Notes under the pieces: model-generated
Database searches by the model: none
Told to the model about the DNA's origin: nothing
The model's input: only the letters and a program-made list of their open reading frames with translations
Position numbers and translations under genes: made by a program
Assembly: GCA_964619125.1 (NCBI GenBank)
Contig: CAZUCA010000056.1
Location: 1 to 21,981, forward strand
DNA length: 21,981 nt
Direction: 5' to 3'
Source of the DNA: Owenweeksia sp964619125
Lineage (GTDB): Bacteria > Bacteroidota > Bacteroidia > Flavobacteriales > Schleiferiaceae
Shown here: positions 1 to 8,881 of the stretch, in pieces
Layout: every line of letters starts with the position of its first letter
Position numbering within the stretch: position 1 is the stretch's first letter

Positions 1-406
1 CAAACTACAAAGCATACAAGCCTACATCTCGCCACCTATAGCCGCCGTTTTTCTGCTGGGGATATTCCACCGGCGCATCAACGCCACCGGGGCCCGCTAC
101 GCCCTGATAAGCGGAGCCATTATCGGTACCTGCCGCCTTTTACTGGAACTCAATAAAGGTCATCTCGGCGGGCTCTTACAGCAATTTGTAGAACTCAATT
201 TTCTTCATTTCGCCCTGCTGCTTTTTGTGATTTGCAGTGGCATCCTTGTCGGAGTCAGCTATCTTACGGCCGCCCCGCCCGCCGCAAAAACGGAGGCACT
301 AAGCATAGGCAGCATTAAATTCCGACCCGGCAAATCCAACTTAAATTCCGGCCTCAGCCTGATGTTAATCGTCCTTATAATTATTATCTGGCTACAGTTT
401 AGTTAA
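1..406 (+). CDS. Sodium:solute symporter (SSS family), C-terminal part only
   Basis: Reading codons from base 2, about 134 residues run to a TAA at 404-406; the start lies outside the window. The stretch beginning LQSIQAYISPPIAAVFLLGI is the typical late transmembrane segment of SSS (SGLT-type) transporters. It is followed by the short basic loop FHRRINATGA, another hydrophobic helix, a hydrophilic linker and a last membrane helix ending IIIIWLQFS. By family, such proteins couple Na+ (or H+) entry to uptake of sugars or other small solutes across the inner membrane. The next gene starts 35 nt downstream on the same strand, so it probably belongs to the same glucan-use operon. The substrate cannot be read from this fragment. 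Confidence 0.8.
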   Translation, partial: KLQSIQAYISPPIAAVFLLGIFHRRINATGARYALISGAIIGTCRLLLELNKGHLGGLLQQFVELNFLHFALLLFVICSGILVGVSYLTAAPPAAKTEALSIGSIKFRPGKSNLNSGLSLMLIVLIIIIWLQFS

Positions 407-441
407 AACCAAATCCATAACCTTAAAAGAGAAGAAATCAG

Positions 442-2004
442 ATGAACAAGCGGACCCTGTTAATGAGCATTGCCTTGATTGTGGCCCTGGGTGGTTTACT
501 GATGGGTTTTGATGCCTCCGTGATTTCGGGGGTGGTAAAATTTATTGAGCCTGAATTCGGACTAAGTAAACTGGAGTTAGGCTGGTCGGTAGCATCCCTG
601 ACGCTGTCCGCTACCCTGGCGATGATGATTTCAGGGCCCCTGAGCGACAAAATGGGACGCCGGGCCGTGCTGCGCATTGCCGCAATTTTATATGCGGTGT
701 CAGCAGTGGGCTCCGCTTTGGCCCCTGATTTCACCTCACTGGTAATAGCCCGTATGGTTGGGGGGCTTGGGGTAGGTGCTTCTTTAATCCTGGCTCCCAT
801 GTACATTGCCGAGATTGCTCCCAAAAACTTGCGTGGCCGGCTGGTTTCATTTAACCAGCTCAATATTGTCACCGGCATTTCGCTTGCCTTTTTCACTAAC
901 TATCTCATTCTGCAGTTGGGCAAGAGCGATGCCAATTGGGCCCTGAATCTACGGCTGGATGAATACAATTGGCGCTGGATGCTGGGCCTGGAAACCCTGC
1001 CCGCCCTGCTGTATTTTGTCGGCCTCTTTTTTGTGCCCCGTAGCCCGAGGTGGCTGGTTATGAACGGCAAGTACCAGGAAGCCGAGCGGGTAATGAAACG
1101 CTACACCAACGAGACTGATCCGGCAGGCGAAATTACCCAGATCCAGCAAAGCCTTACCAGTGAACAAAATACAACAAAGACCTCCTTAAAAGAGCTTTTC
1201 AGGCCTGGCCTGAAACTGGTGCTGACCATTGGGGTGGTGGTAGCCGTATTGCAACAAATTACCGGCATCAATTCAGTGTTCTTTTACGCGCCCATGATTT
1301 TTGAACAAAGCGGCATCGGCACCGACGCCGCTTTTGTGCAGGCTATCCTGGTGGGGCTGGTAAACCTGGTATTTACCATTCTCGCCATCCTCTTTATTGA
1401 CCGCTTAGGACGTAAGCCCTTACTGTCCTTTGGGGTGAGTGGCATCGCCCTCTCCATGTTTGTACTGGCCTATGCCTTTAATTCTGCTACATACAGTTTA
1501 ACTGACAATACCCTCCGTGAATTACCCACCTCCCTTGACCACCGCAGTCTCACTCCCCTGGTAGATGAGGTTTACGACAGCGAACTGGAATTTCAATCGG
1601 TAGTGGAAGCACAACTGGGCCCGGATGCCTATCTCACCCATAAGGCCGAAATTCTGAAAGCATCTCTACAAATGAACGCCAGCCTCATCCTGATTGCTAT
1701 CCTGGCCTTTGTGGCGTCATTTGCGATATCACTGGGACCGGTAATGTGGGTATTATTTTCCGAACTTTTCCCCAACAAGATTCGCGGTATTGCCATCTCT
1801 TTTGTGGGTTTAATCAATTCGGGTGTAAGCTTTTTGGTACAGTGGATCTTTCCCTGGGAACTGGAAACTTTCGGCAGTGCCACCACCTTTCTGATTTATG
1901 GCTTATTTGCCGCAACAGGACTGATATTTATTGTGAGAGTGATCCCTGAAACAAAAGGTAAATCACTGGAAGAACTGGAGTCCCAACTGGTAACCAATAA
2001 TTAA
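442..2004 (+). CDS. MFS sugar porter (XylE/AraE-like sugar:H+ symporter)
   Basis: A 520-residue inner-membrane transporter of the major facilitator superfamily, sugar porter family. Seen signatures are GFDASVISG in helix 1, the loop 2-3 motif SDKMGRR, PRSPRWLV after helix 6, QQITGINSVFFYAP in helix 7 (Q271-Q272-x-T-G-I-N277), DRLGRKPLL in loop 8-9, GPVMWVLFSELFPNKIRG in helix 10 and PETKGKSLEELE at the end. The paired glutamines and Asn of helix 7 are sugar-binding positions in XylE and GLUT proteins. An extra hydrophilic insertion of about 65 residues (roughly 347-412) sits between helices 9 and 10, a loop expected on the periplasmic side. The stop is only 6 nt before the GH16 gene. It likely imports glucose or short glucan products made by the neighbours; the exact substrate is inferred. 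Confidence 0.9.
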   Translation: MNKRTLLMSIALIVALGGLLMGFDASVISGVVKFIEPEFGLSKLELGWSVASLTLSATLAMMISGPLSDKMGRRAVLRIAAILYAVSAVGSALAPDFTSLVIARMVGGLGVGASLILAPMYIAEIAPKNLRGRLVSFNQLNIVTGISLAFFTNYLILQLGKSDANWALNLRLDEYNWRWMLGLETLPALLYFVGLFFVPRSPRWLVMNGKYQEAERVMKRYTNETDPAGEITQIQQSLTSEQNTTKTSLKELFRPGLKLVLTIGVVVAVLQQITGINSVFFYAPMIFEQSGIGTDAAFVQAILVGLVNLVFTILAILFIDRLGRKPLLSFGVSGIALSMFVLAYAFNSATYSLTDNTLRELPTSLDHRSLTPLVDEVYDSELEFQSVVEAQLGPDAYLTHKAEILKASLQMNASLILIAILAFVASFAISLGPVMWVLFSELFPNKIRGIAISFVGLINSGVSFLVQWIFPWELETFGSATTFLIYGLFAATGLIFIVRVIPETKGKSLEELESQLVTNN

Positions 2005-2010
2005 TATAGC

Positions 2011-3291
2011 ATGAGCAAGCTTCATCATTACCTCTCCCTTTTCTTGTTTTCAGGACTACTAGCCTGTCAACCAGCGGTAAGCCGTGAAAACAACCTTAGT
2101 GGTGACGCCAGCCCTGCTGAAATGCGCATTGAAGCCGAAAATATTCTGGCACATTCAGTGGGGGCCCGTATAAATGACAGCACCCTCCATCTCAAGGAAG
2201 GTGAATGGGCCAGCTACCAGATTGAGGTACCACTAACCGGCCGTTACCGCCTAAGTGTATCAGCCCTGGGCAAAGCTCCGGCAGGGATTTGGGTGGAAGA
2301 TTATATTGACAATACTGATGGACGTACCTACGACATCACCGGCATGATGCAGCTTGACTCTAATGGTAATACCTGGCAGATAGTAGGCCGTGACGGATCC
2401 CCTCTCCAGGCCGGCAGTCATAAAATAAAATTACACGCCCGGGGGGCTGCCCTGGCCATCGATTGGTTTCAGTTGGAACTGCTGAAAGAACATCAGTCCA
2501 GCCCGCAGCTGCTCACGCAAAACATGGCGGGTGACGGTGGATGGCAGCTGGTGTGGAGCGATGAGTTTAATGGCAATGGCCTTCCCGACAGCAGTAAATG
2601 GAGCTACAATATCGGCAACTGGGGTTGGGGCAATAACGAACTGCAATACTACACTGAGGGGCGAAGCAAAAATGCCCGCCAGGAAAAGGGGCATCTTATC
2701 ATTGAAGCCCACCAGAATGACATGGGACAGCGCTGGACTTCGGCCCGGCTTACCACCCAGGGGAAAGCGGCTTTTACCTACGGGAAAATTGTGTTCAGGG
2801 CGAAAATTCCGGTTGGACGGGGCACCTGGGCTGCCGGTTGGACCCTGGGCGAGGCCTATCGCGATGAAATATCCTGGCCCTACTGCGGGGAAATTGATGT
2901 GCTGGAATGTGTGGGTTACGAGGTAGACGACTCCAGCGGCGATGGGATCAACCACGCCACCTGCCATACCCGTAGTTATTACTTCAAGCAGGGCAACCAG
3001 ATTGGTAGTGAGATTGAAGTGAAAAATATGGACGGCCAATTTCATACTTATGCTGTGGAGTGGTATCCTGATGTTATCTATGGCCTGGTTGACGGTGAGC
3101 GCTACTTCACATATGACAAGAATAAGGATGAGTTGGAGTGGCCCTTTCATCAGCCCCAGAATATCATTATCAACCTCGCCATCGGCGGAGGCTGGGGCGG
3201 CCTGAAAGGGGTGGACAACAGCTGGCAAAAACATCAGTATATCCTGGACTATGTGCGGGTTTACGAAAAAGCCCAAAGCTCAGCTAAATGA
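2011..3291 (+). CDS. GH16 laminarinase-like endo-beta-1,3-glucanase lipoprotein with N-terminal CBM6-like domain
   Basis: 426 residues. The N-terminus is a lipoprotein signal with lipobox LLAC (Cys19), so the mature enzyme is membrane-anchored, probably on the outer membrane. Residues about 34-155 (IEAENILAHSVGARI... ending AIDWFQLELL) look like a CBM6-type carbohydrate-binding beta-sandwich. The GH16 catalytic domain starts near Trp178 (WQLVWSDEFNG). The active-site motif is E294-I-D296-V-L-E299, the six-residue form with a beta-bulge used by laminarinases, giving Glu294 as nucleophile and Glu299 as acid/base. WGWGNNELQYYTE and the terminal YVRVYE are also typical. It should cut internal beta-1,3 (or mixed-linkage) glucan bonds and feed the transporters and phosphorylase. 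The stop overlaps the next start by 4 nt (ATGA). Exact linkage preference is not visible. Confidence 0.9.
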   Translation: MSKLHHYLSLFLFSGLLACQPAVSRENNLSGDASPAEMRIEAENILAHSVGARINDSTLHLKEGEWASYQIEVPLTGRYRLSVSALGKAPAGIWVEDYIDNTDGRTYDITGMMQLDSNGNTWQIVGRDGSPLQAGSHKIKLHARGAALAIDWFQLELLKEHQSSPQLLTQNMAGDGGWQLVWSDEFNGNGLPDSSKWSYNIGNWGWGNNELQYYTEGRSKNARQEKGHLIIEAHQNDMGQRWTSARLTTQGKAAFTYGKIVFRAKIPVGRGTWAAGWTLGEAYRDEISWPYCGEIDVLECVGYEVDDSSGDGINHATCHTRSYYFKQGNQIGSEIEVKNMDGQFHTYAVEWYPDVIYGLVDGERYFTYDKNKDELEWPFHQPQNIIINLAIGGGWGGLKGVDNSWQKHQYILDYVRVYEKAQSSAK

Positions 3292-4769
3292 AACAACAAC
3301 AGTTCACCCTAATCCTGCTACTGGCTATTGTAAGCTTCTCATGGCCAGCACGGGCACAGCGCCTTGCAGCGGAGATCTATCAGAGCTCAGCGGCGGGCGA
3401 CCGGCTCAGGAAAATTGAAGCTCGCCCGGGAGAAACGCAAAGCATTATTAAACTGCATCCCGAATACCACTTCCAAAGCATCACCGGGTTTGGAGGTGCC
3501 TTCACTGAGGCCAGTGCCTCACTTCTGCAGCAACTATCGCCGGCACGTCGCCAGGAAGTGTTGACGGCATACTTTAGCAAGGAAGGAGCCAATTACAGCC
3601 TCACCCGCACGCATATGAACAGCTGCGATTTTTCATTGAGTCATTATTCCTACGCGCCGATTCCGGGAGACAGCCTGTTAAAACATTTCACCGTGGCCGA
3701 GGATACGGCCGACCTTATACCAATGATAAAGGCTGCCCAGGCCATATCAGCTGACGGCTTTAAAATTATTGCCTCCCCCTGGACAGCCCCCCCCTGGATG
3801 AAAGACAATCAACACTGGCACGGTGGTAAATTGCTACCCCAATACTACCACAGCTGGGCCTTGTTCTTTGCTAAATACGCCGAAGAGTATCACAATTATG
3901 GCATTGACATCTGGGCCTTTACAGTAGAAAATGAGCCACTGGGAAACGATGCTAACTGGGAGAGCATGCACTTTAGCCCCGTGGAAATGGCAGCTTTCGT
4001 AAAAGAATACCTCGGGCCTCAGCTCAGGGAAACCCATCCAAGCATCAACTTACTGGTTTATGATCAGAATCGCGGCGATGAACTGATGGAGTGGGCCGAT
4101 CTGCTGTTGCGTGACAGCGCCCTGGCTCCCTACCTCTATGGCACCGCTGTACATTGGTACACCGGCACCCGCGATTGGTTTCCTCAAAGCCTGCAGTATA
4201 CTCACCAGCTGGCCCCAGATAAGCACCTCCTGCATACTGAGGGATGTATTGACGCCGAAGTTCCGCGTTGGCAGGATGATAAATGGTATTGGCAGAAAAA
4301 AGCCACCGATTGGGGTTATGACTGGGCCCCCGAAACTGACAAGTACCAGCATCCCCCCTACGTTCCGGTTTATCGCTATGCTCGCGATATTATCGGCTGC
4401 CTCAACAACTGGGTGGAAGGTTGGGTAGACTGGAATATGGTACTCAACCGGCAGGGCGGCCCCAACCATGCCAAAAATTGGTGCATTGCTCCGGTAATAG
4501 TAGATGTGGAGCAGGATGCCGTGTACTACACCCCTTTGTATGATGTAATGCTACACTTCAGCAAATTTATCAGGCCCGGTGCCCGTCGTATTGCATTTAA
4601 CAGCAATGCCGAAGACCTGATGTTGACGGCCGTTAAAAATGAAGATGGCAGCCTGGTGGTGGTACTGCTTAATGAAAGCAATATGGCGAAGCAGTTTAAA
4701 CTGCGCCTCCACGGTGAGGAACTCAGCCTGCGCATTGATGCCCAGGCCATCCAAACCATTATCTTGTAA
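3288..4769 (+). CDS. GH30 family exported glucosidase/beta-glucanase
   Basis: 493 residues with a Sec signal peptide (hydrophobic core LILLLAIVSF, probable cut ARA|Q after residue 23). The body matches the glycoside hydrolase 30 (clan A) fold: ITGFGGAFTEA near the N-terminus, NYSLTRTHMNSCDFS, SPWTAPPWMKDN, acid/base motif V-E-N-E216-P, and nucleophile motif H-T-E318-G-C. A C-terminal beta-sandwich ends with the usual SLVVVLLNESN strands. In laminarin-degrading Bacteroidota, GH30 enzymes remove beta-1,6-linked glucose branches; glucosylceramidase-like or endo-beta-1,6-glucanase activity are alternatives within the family. The 4-nt overlap with the GH16 gene indicates translational coupling. 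The role in debranching the same glucan is inferred from context. Confidence 0.88.
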   Translation: MKQQQFTLILLLAIVSFSWPARAQRLAAEIYQSSAAGDRLRKIEARPGETQSIIKLHPEYHFQSITGFGGAFTEASASLLQQLSPARRQEVLTAYFSKEGANYSLTRTHMNSCDFSLSHYSYAPIPGDSLLKHFTVAEDTADLIPMIKAAQAISADGFKIIASPWTAPPWMKDNQHWHGGKLLPQYYHSWALFFAKYAEEYHNYGIDIWAFTVENEPLGNDANWESMHFSPVEMAAFVKEYLGPQLRETHPSINLLVYDQNRGDELMEWADLLLRDSALAPYLYGTAVHWYTGTRDWFPQSLQYTHQLAPDKHLLHTEGCIDAEVPRWQDDKWYWQKKATDWGYDWAPETDKYQHPPYVPVYRYARDIIGCLNNWVEGWVDWNMVLNRQGGPNHAKNWCIAPVIVDVEQDAVYYTPLYDVMLHFSKFIRPGARRIAFNSNAEDLMLTAVKNEDGSLVVVLLNESNMAKQFKLRLHGEELSLRIDAQAIQTIIL

Positions 4770-4794
4770 TTGTAAAACACTGTACTTCAACACT

Positions 4795-7700
4795 ATGAGT
4801 AGTAAGCCAATTTATATTGCCCAGCAAGCTATTGAACCAGCCCCGAAAGATTGCCACGGCGAATTATTGGAGTGGAGGAATGATCACTACTACAAAATCA
4901 CGAACAGTGATAAGATTCCCGCTTTTTTCATGACTATAGTAAGTAGTGGTGATCACTGGCTTTTTATCGCCAGCAATGGTGGCCTTACGGCCGGACGTCG
5001 CAATGCCCAATCTGCACTGTTCCCCTATTACACCCACGACAAAATAATTGACTCGGCGGAGCACAGCGGCAGCAAAACCATTATCCGGCTGGAACAAAGT
5101 GACCGGCGCCTGTCGTGGGAGCCCTTCTCCCAGCACTATGCGGGCCTGTACCGGATTCAACGACATCTCTACAAGAATAAGATTGGCAATAAAATTGTCT
5201 TTGAAGAAATCAATCATGACCTCGACCTGATCTTCCGATACGAGTATAGTTTTTCGGATCGCTTCGGACTGGTGCGCCAGGCAGAACTGGAGAACATTTC
5301 TGGGCACAAGGTGAGTATTGAGCTGCTGGATGGTTGGCAGAACCTACTGCCAGCAGAGGTAAACCCTGAGCTTCAAGCCACCCGCAGCAACCTGGTGGAT
5401 GCCTATAAAAAAAGTGAATTAGAGCCCGATACCGGTCTGGCCATCTACAGCCTCAGCTCCAGAATAATTGACAAAGCTGAACCCAGCGAAGCTCTGAGTG
5501 CTACTACTTGCTGGTCACTGGGATTGCCCGTAAAGCAATATCTCTTGTCATCAGAACAACTAATGGCTTACCGTATGGGCCAGGAGGTGAAAGGGGAAGT
5601 AGATTGCCGCGCCCGCAAAGGTGCTTATTTTATTACCGCTGAAATTGAGTTGGAAGCTCGTGAGCAAAAATGCTGGTGGCTGGTAGCAGAGGTGAATCAA
5701 AGCACCGCCCGGGCCATAAACCTGCAGCAACAGCTGCAGCACAAAGATCAGCTTTTAGCAGACCTAAAGGCCGACATCAGCGCTGGCAGCGAGGCCTTAC
5801 TTAAGAAGGTGGCACTGGCCGATGGCCTGCAGCTGACGGAGGATACTCTAAGCAATAGCCGCCACTTCGCCAATGTACTCTACAACATTATGCGCGGAGG
5901 GATTTTCGAAAATCAATACCAGCTTTCACGCGCTGATCTGATAGACTATTTCAAAGCGGTAAATCGTCCTTTGTACCAGTCACAACAGGCTTTTTTTGAG
6001 GAGCTGCCACCAAATCTCACTTACCTCGATTTACTGAGAAAGGCCGGGGATAGCAATGATACTGATCTGCTGCGCATAGCCCGGGAATACCTGCCACTTT
6101 CCTTCAGCCGGCGCCACGGCGACCCCAGCCGTCCCTGGAACAACTTCAGCATCGACCTGAACGACGAAGCGGGAAATGCTACCGCTAATTATGAAGGCAA
6201 TTGGCGCGATATCTTTCAAAACTGGGAGGCCCTGGCCTACTCTTTTCCGGCATTTATCGAGGGTATGATCAGTAAATTTGTAAATGCCTCAACTGTGGAT
6301 GGCTACAACCCTTATCGTATCAGCCGCGAAGGCATCGATTGGGAAACCCTCGACCCGCATGACCCTTGGTCTTATATCGGCTACTGGGGCGACCATCAGA
6401 TCATCTATCTCCTTAAGCTGCTTGAGCACTGTGAGCAACATTTCCCCGGGTTGCTGGGCCAATTGCTGACGCGGCAGGAGTTTGTATACGCCAATGTACC
6501 TTATCGCATCCGTAGCTACTCTGCTATTGCCAACAACCCCAGTGACACGATTGACTTCGAAGCGGAGCTGGCCAGGAAAATTGAAGAAAGGGTAGAACAG
6601 CTCGGTGCAGATGGCAAGCTGGTTTTCAACAATCAGGGAGAACTGCTGCGGGCCAACCTGGCTGAAAAACTGCTGGTGAGCATGCTTACCAAACTATATA
6701 ACCTGGTTCCAGGGGGAGGCATTTGGCTCAACACCCAGCGACCGGAGTGGAACGATGCCAACAATGCACTGGTTGGAAATGGCCTGAGTGTAGTGACTCT
6801 GGCCTACCTCCGCCGTTTTGTGATATTCACTCAAAAGCTTTTTGCCCGGCAGGAGTTATCAGAAATTGAGCTACCCAAAGCATTAACAGAGTTGATTTAC
6901 GAGCTGAGCCAAATATTTGAGCAAACTGCCAGCTCTATGCAGAAGGCAATGAGCCAGCCGCGGCTGAGAACAATCATCGATAAACTGGGAAGGGCCGGGG
7001 AGCAATACCGCCAGTCGGCCTATAAGGGCTTTCCGGAGGGGAGGCATACGGTAGCGGGGCATCAGGTTCAAAAGCTATGCACCCTATCCCTGCGGGTGAT
7101 CGACCATTCCCTGCTTCAAAGCCGTCGTGAGGATGGTCTTTATGATGCTTACAATCTGCTGGAGCTAAAGGGAAATGGGGCCCAAATATCTCCTCTCTAT
7201 GAAATGCTGGAAGGACAGGTTGCTGTTTTGAGCAGCAGACTACTATCCCCTTACGAAGCTCTGAAGTTGTTGGATGCACTGAAAGATAGCCCCATGTACC
7301 GGGCCGATCAATACAGTTACCTCCTTTATCCAAACCGGGAGCTGACAAAATTCCTAGCCAAAAACACTATTCCGGCCAAATTAATAACTGACCTGTCTTT
7401 TATAAAACAACTAAAGGCGCAAAAGCACCGTCAGCTGATTGAGTGGGATGATACCGGCGCTTTGCACTTTGCCAGCAAGCTTCACAATGTCAATGCCCTC
7501 AAAAAGGAAATCGGGCGCCTTAGGGAGGAGGGCTATGAAATTACCGCTCAGCATGAAGAAAGCCTGCTACAGGCCTTTGAGGAGGTCTTTAATCACAAAG
7601 CCTTCACCGGACGCTCGGGCAGCTTCTTCGCCTATGAAGGCTTGGGAAGCATCTACTGGCATATGGTTAGTAAATTATTGCTGGCGGTGGCAGAACAGCT

Positions 7701-8250
7701 GCATTATGCCCGGGAAAAACAAGCCACGGCTGAAGTGATTGGCCACCTGATGGAGCATTACTATGAAATAAGGGCCGGCCTTGGCCTCAATAAATCACCG
7801 GAACTTTACGGTGCCTTCCCTACTGATGCCTACTCCCACACTCCCGCCCATGCCGGTGCCCAACAACCGGGCATGACCGGGCAGGTAAAAGAGGATATCC
7901 TCAGTCGCTGGAGTGAGTTAGGGGTGCAGATAGAAAAGGGCTGTATTCACTTTTCTAACTTAATGCTACGAGCTGAGGAATATCTGAAAAGCCCCGCCAG
8001 CTTCAGATACTTCAATCGATCGGGGCAGGAATGTCGGCTGCAATTGCCGGCCGGCAGCCTTGCTTTTACCTATTGCCAGTTGCCGGTTATTTACCATCGG
8101 TCTGACCGGGAGGGCCTGCAGCTATATTACCGTGACGGTCGCACCACAAACATTGCTGGTTATACGCTGAGCCGCCAGGACTCGCAATCGATTTTTGACC
8201 GCAATTTGTTAATTGAAAAGATTGAAGTACACTGGCCCCAACACCCCTGA
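4795..8250 (+). CDS. Probable GH149 beta-1,3-glucan (oligoglucan) phosphorylase
   Basis: 1151 residues from the ATG at 4795. The frame is open further upstream (to 4639), but that part overlaps the GH30 coding end and is not protein-like, so the later start is chosen; it lies 25 nt after the GH30 stop. There is no signal peptide, so it is cytoplasmic. Its size, and motifs typical of the GH94/GH149/GH161 phosphorylase group, point to a beta-glucan phosphorylase: N469-W-R-D-I-F, DPHDPWSYIGYWGDHQIIY, R-P-E651-W-N-D654-A-N-N-A-L-V-G with Asp654 as the likely general acid, and the Gly/Ser-rich G939-R-S-G-S-F-F-A-Y-E-G-L-G-S, a candidate phosphate loop. GH149 enzymes cleave beta-1,3-oligoglucans with phosphate, releasing alpha-glucose 1-phosphate. 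The GH16/GH30 context agrees. Family choice over GH161 rests on recall of motifs, not on a search. Confidence 0.75.
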   Translation: MSSKPIYIAQQAIEPAPKDCHGELLEWRNDHYYKITNSDKIPAFFMTIVSSGDHWLFIASNGGLTAGRRNAQSALFPYYTHDKIIDSAEHSGSKTIIRLEQSDRRLSWEPFSQHYAGLYRIQRHLYKNKIGNKIVFEEINHDLDLIFRYEYSFSDRFGLVRQAELENISGHKVSIELLDGWQNLLPAEVNPELQATRSNLVDAYKKSELEPDTGLAIYSLSSRIIDKAEPSEALSATTCWSLGLPVKQYLLSSEQLMAYRMGQEVKGEVDCRARKGAYFITAEIELEAREQKCWWLVAEVNQSTARAINLQQQLQHKDQLLADLKADISAGSEALLKKVALADGLQLTEDTLSNSRHFANVLYNIMRGGIFENQYQLSRADLIDYFKAVNRPLYQSQQAFFEELPPNLTYLDLLRKAGDSNDTDLLRIAREYLPLSFSRRHGDPSRPWNNFSIDLNDEAGNATANYEGNWRDIFQNWEALAYSFPAFIEGMISKFVNASTVDGYNPYRISREGIDWETLDPHDPWSYIGYWGDHQIIYLLKLLEHCEQHFPGLLGQLLTRQEFVYANVPYRIRSYSAIANNPSDTIDFEAELARKIEERVEQLGADGKLVFNNQGELLRANLAEKLLVSMLTKLYNLVPGGGIWLNTQRPEWNDANNALVGNGLSVVTLAYLRRFVIFTQKLFARQELSEIELPKALTELIYELSQIFEQTASSMQKAMSQPRLRTIIDKLGRAGEQYRQSAYKGFPEGRHTVAGHQVQKLCTLSLRVIDHSLLQSRREDGLYDAYNLLELKGNGAQISPLYEMLEGQVAVLSSRLLSPYEALKLLDALKDSPMYRADQYSYLLYPNRELTKFLAKNTIPAKLITDLSFIKQLKAQKHRQLIEWDDTGALHFASKLHNVNALKKEIGRLREEGYEITAQHEESLLQAFEEVFNHKAFTGRSGSFFAYEGLGSIYWHMVSKLLLAVAEQLHYAREKQATAEVIGHLMEHYYEIRAGLGLNKSPELYGAFPTDAYSHTPAHAGAQQPGMTGQVKEDILSRWSELGVQIEKGCIHFSNLMLRAEEYLKSPASFRYFNRSGQECRLQLPAGSLAFTYCQLPVIYHRSDREGLQLYYRDGRTTNIAGYTLSRQDSQSIFDRNLLIEKIEVHWPQHP

Positions 8251-8881
8251 TTGAAAAAGAGGCTTTGCCATCCTACGCCACTCTAAAATTTATTTGAACC
8301 CCAAGCCGGCTGACAGCGACCCTGCTCAGGGAGCGCCTTGTCTCTTTTGAAAGTGGCGGCTCAAAACCCGGCTGCCGTTCTCTTGTAGAAGAACTACCAT
8401 CGCTGACAGTGCCCAATTTTCACTGCATGCGGATTATGGTCACTAACCCTCTTTTTTTGCCGGCAAACCCCATCCATTCAGGCCCGAAATATTACCCCCT
8501 TTTTATTTGCTCATTATCAGCGCTAAGGGGCTTTTGCCTCTTTAATTTCAGACGCAAAACTTACAAATCAGCATTTCAAGTACCCCTACCTCTTAGCTAT
8601 CAGCCTTGTTGTTTTATCGAAAAAAATAATTATTAATCATCTGAATTTTAATAGTTTTAATCAAAGCAAATTAAGCAACCAACTACAAAACATGTGAAAA
8701 CCAAGCTACTCAGCCCTCCTAATTTCCCCCTTAAACCGCTAAGCGCACCAGCCTGATTAAGGGTGCACACCTTTCAACAATTTAGTCACTACCGCCTGCA
8801 AGTTAAGTGGTAGATAAAAGCGTGCAATCCGTCCACCCGTGGCATGGCTAAAACCAATTAACCCAACCTAAACCTAAACGT
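8251..8881. other. 631-nt intergenic region between glucan operon and T9SS protein gene
   Basis: No convincing gene is seen. The first half is moderately GC-rich and contains a terminator-like hairpin (8525-8543). The stretch around 8615-8680 is strongly AT-rich with TTTTAAT repeated, a plausible promoter zone for the following gene, although no clean TAnnTTTG element was found. Just before the start at 8882 there is a short CCTAAA doublet. An open frame at 8409-8636 has no protein-like composition and was not called. Confidence 0.6.
8525..8543 (+). terminator. Possible intrinsic terminator of the glucan operon
   Basis: A 7-bp stem, AAGGGGC paired with GCCTCTT (one G-U pair), closes a TTTT loop and runs into TTTAATTTC. 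It lies about 275 nt after the phosphorylase stop. The T-tract is interrupted, so termination strength is doubtful. Confidence 0.35.

Noticed and set aside
2431..3276. 281-residue open frame on the minus strand
   Set aside because: Fully antisense to the GH16 catalytic domain, whose plus-strand motifs are unmistakable; a shadow of codon bias.
4639..4794. Upstream in-frame extension of the phosphorylase gene
   Set aside because: It overlaps the GH30 coding end in another frame and encodes a W- and C-rich stretch unlike a natural N-terminus; the ATG at 4795 fits operon spacing.
8409..8636. 75-residue plus-strand open frame
   Set aside because: Composition is not protein-like, it has no recognisable motif, and it lies across the terminator-like hairpin in an AT-rich intergenic region.
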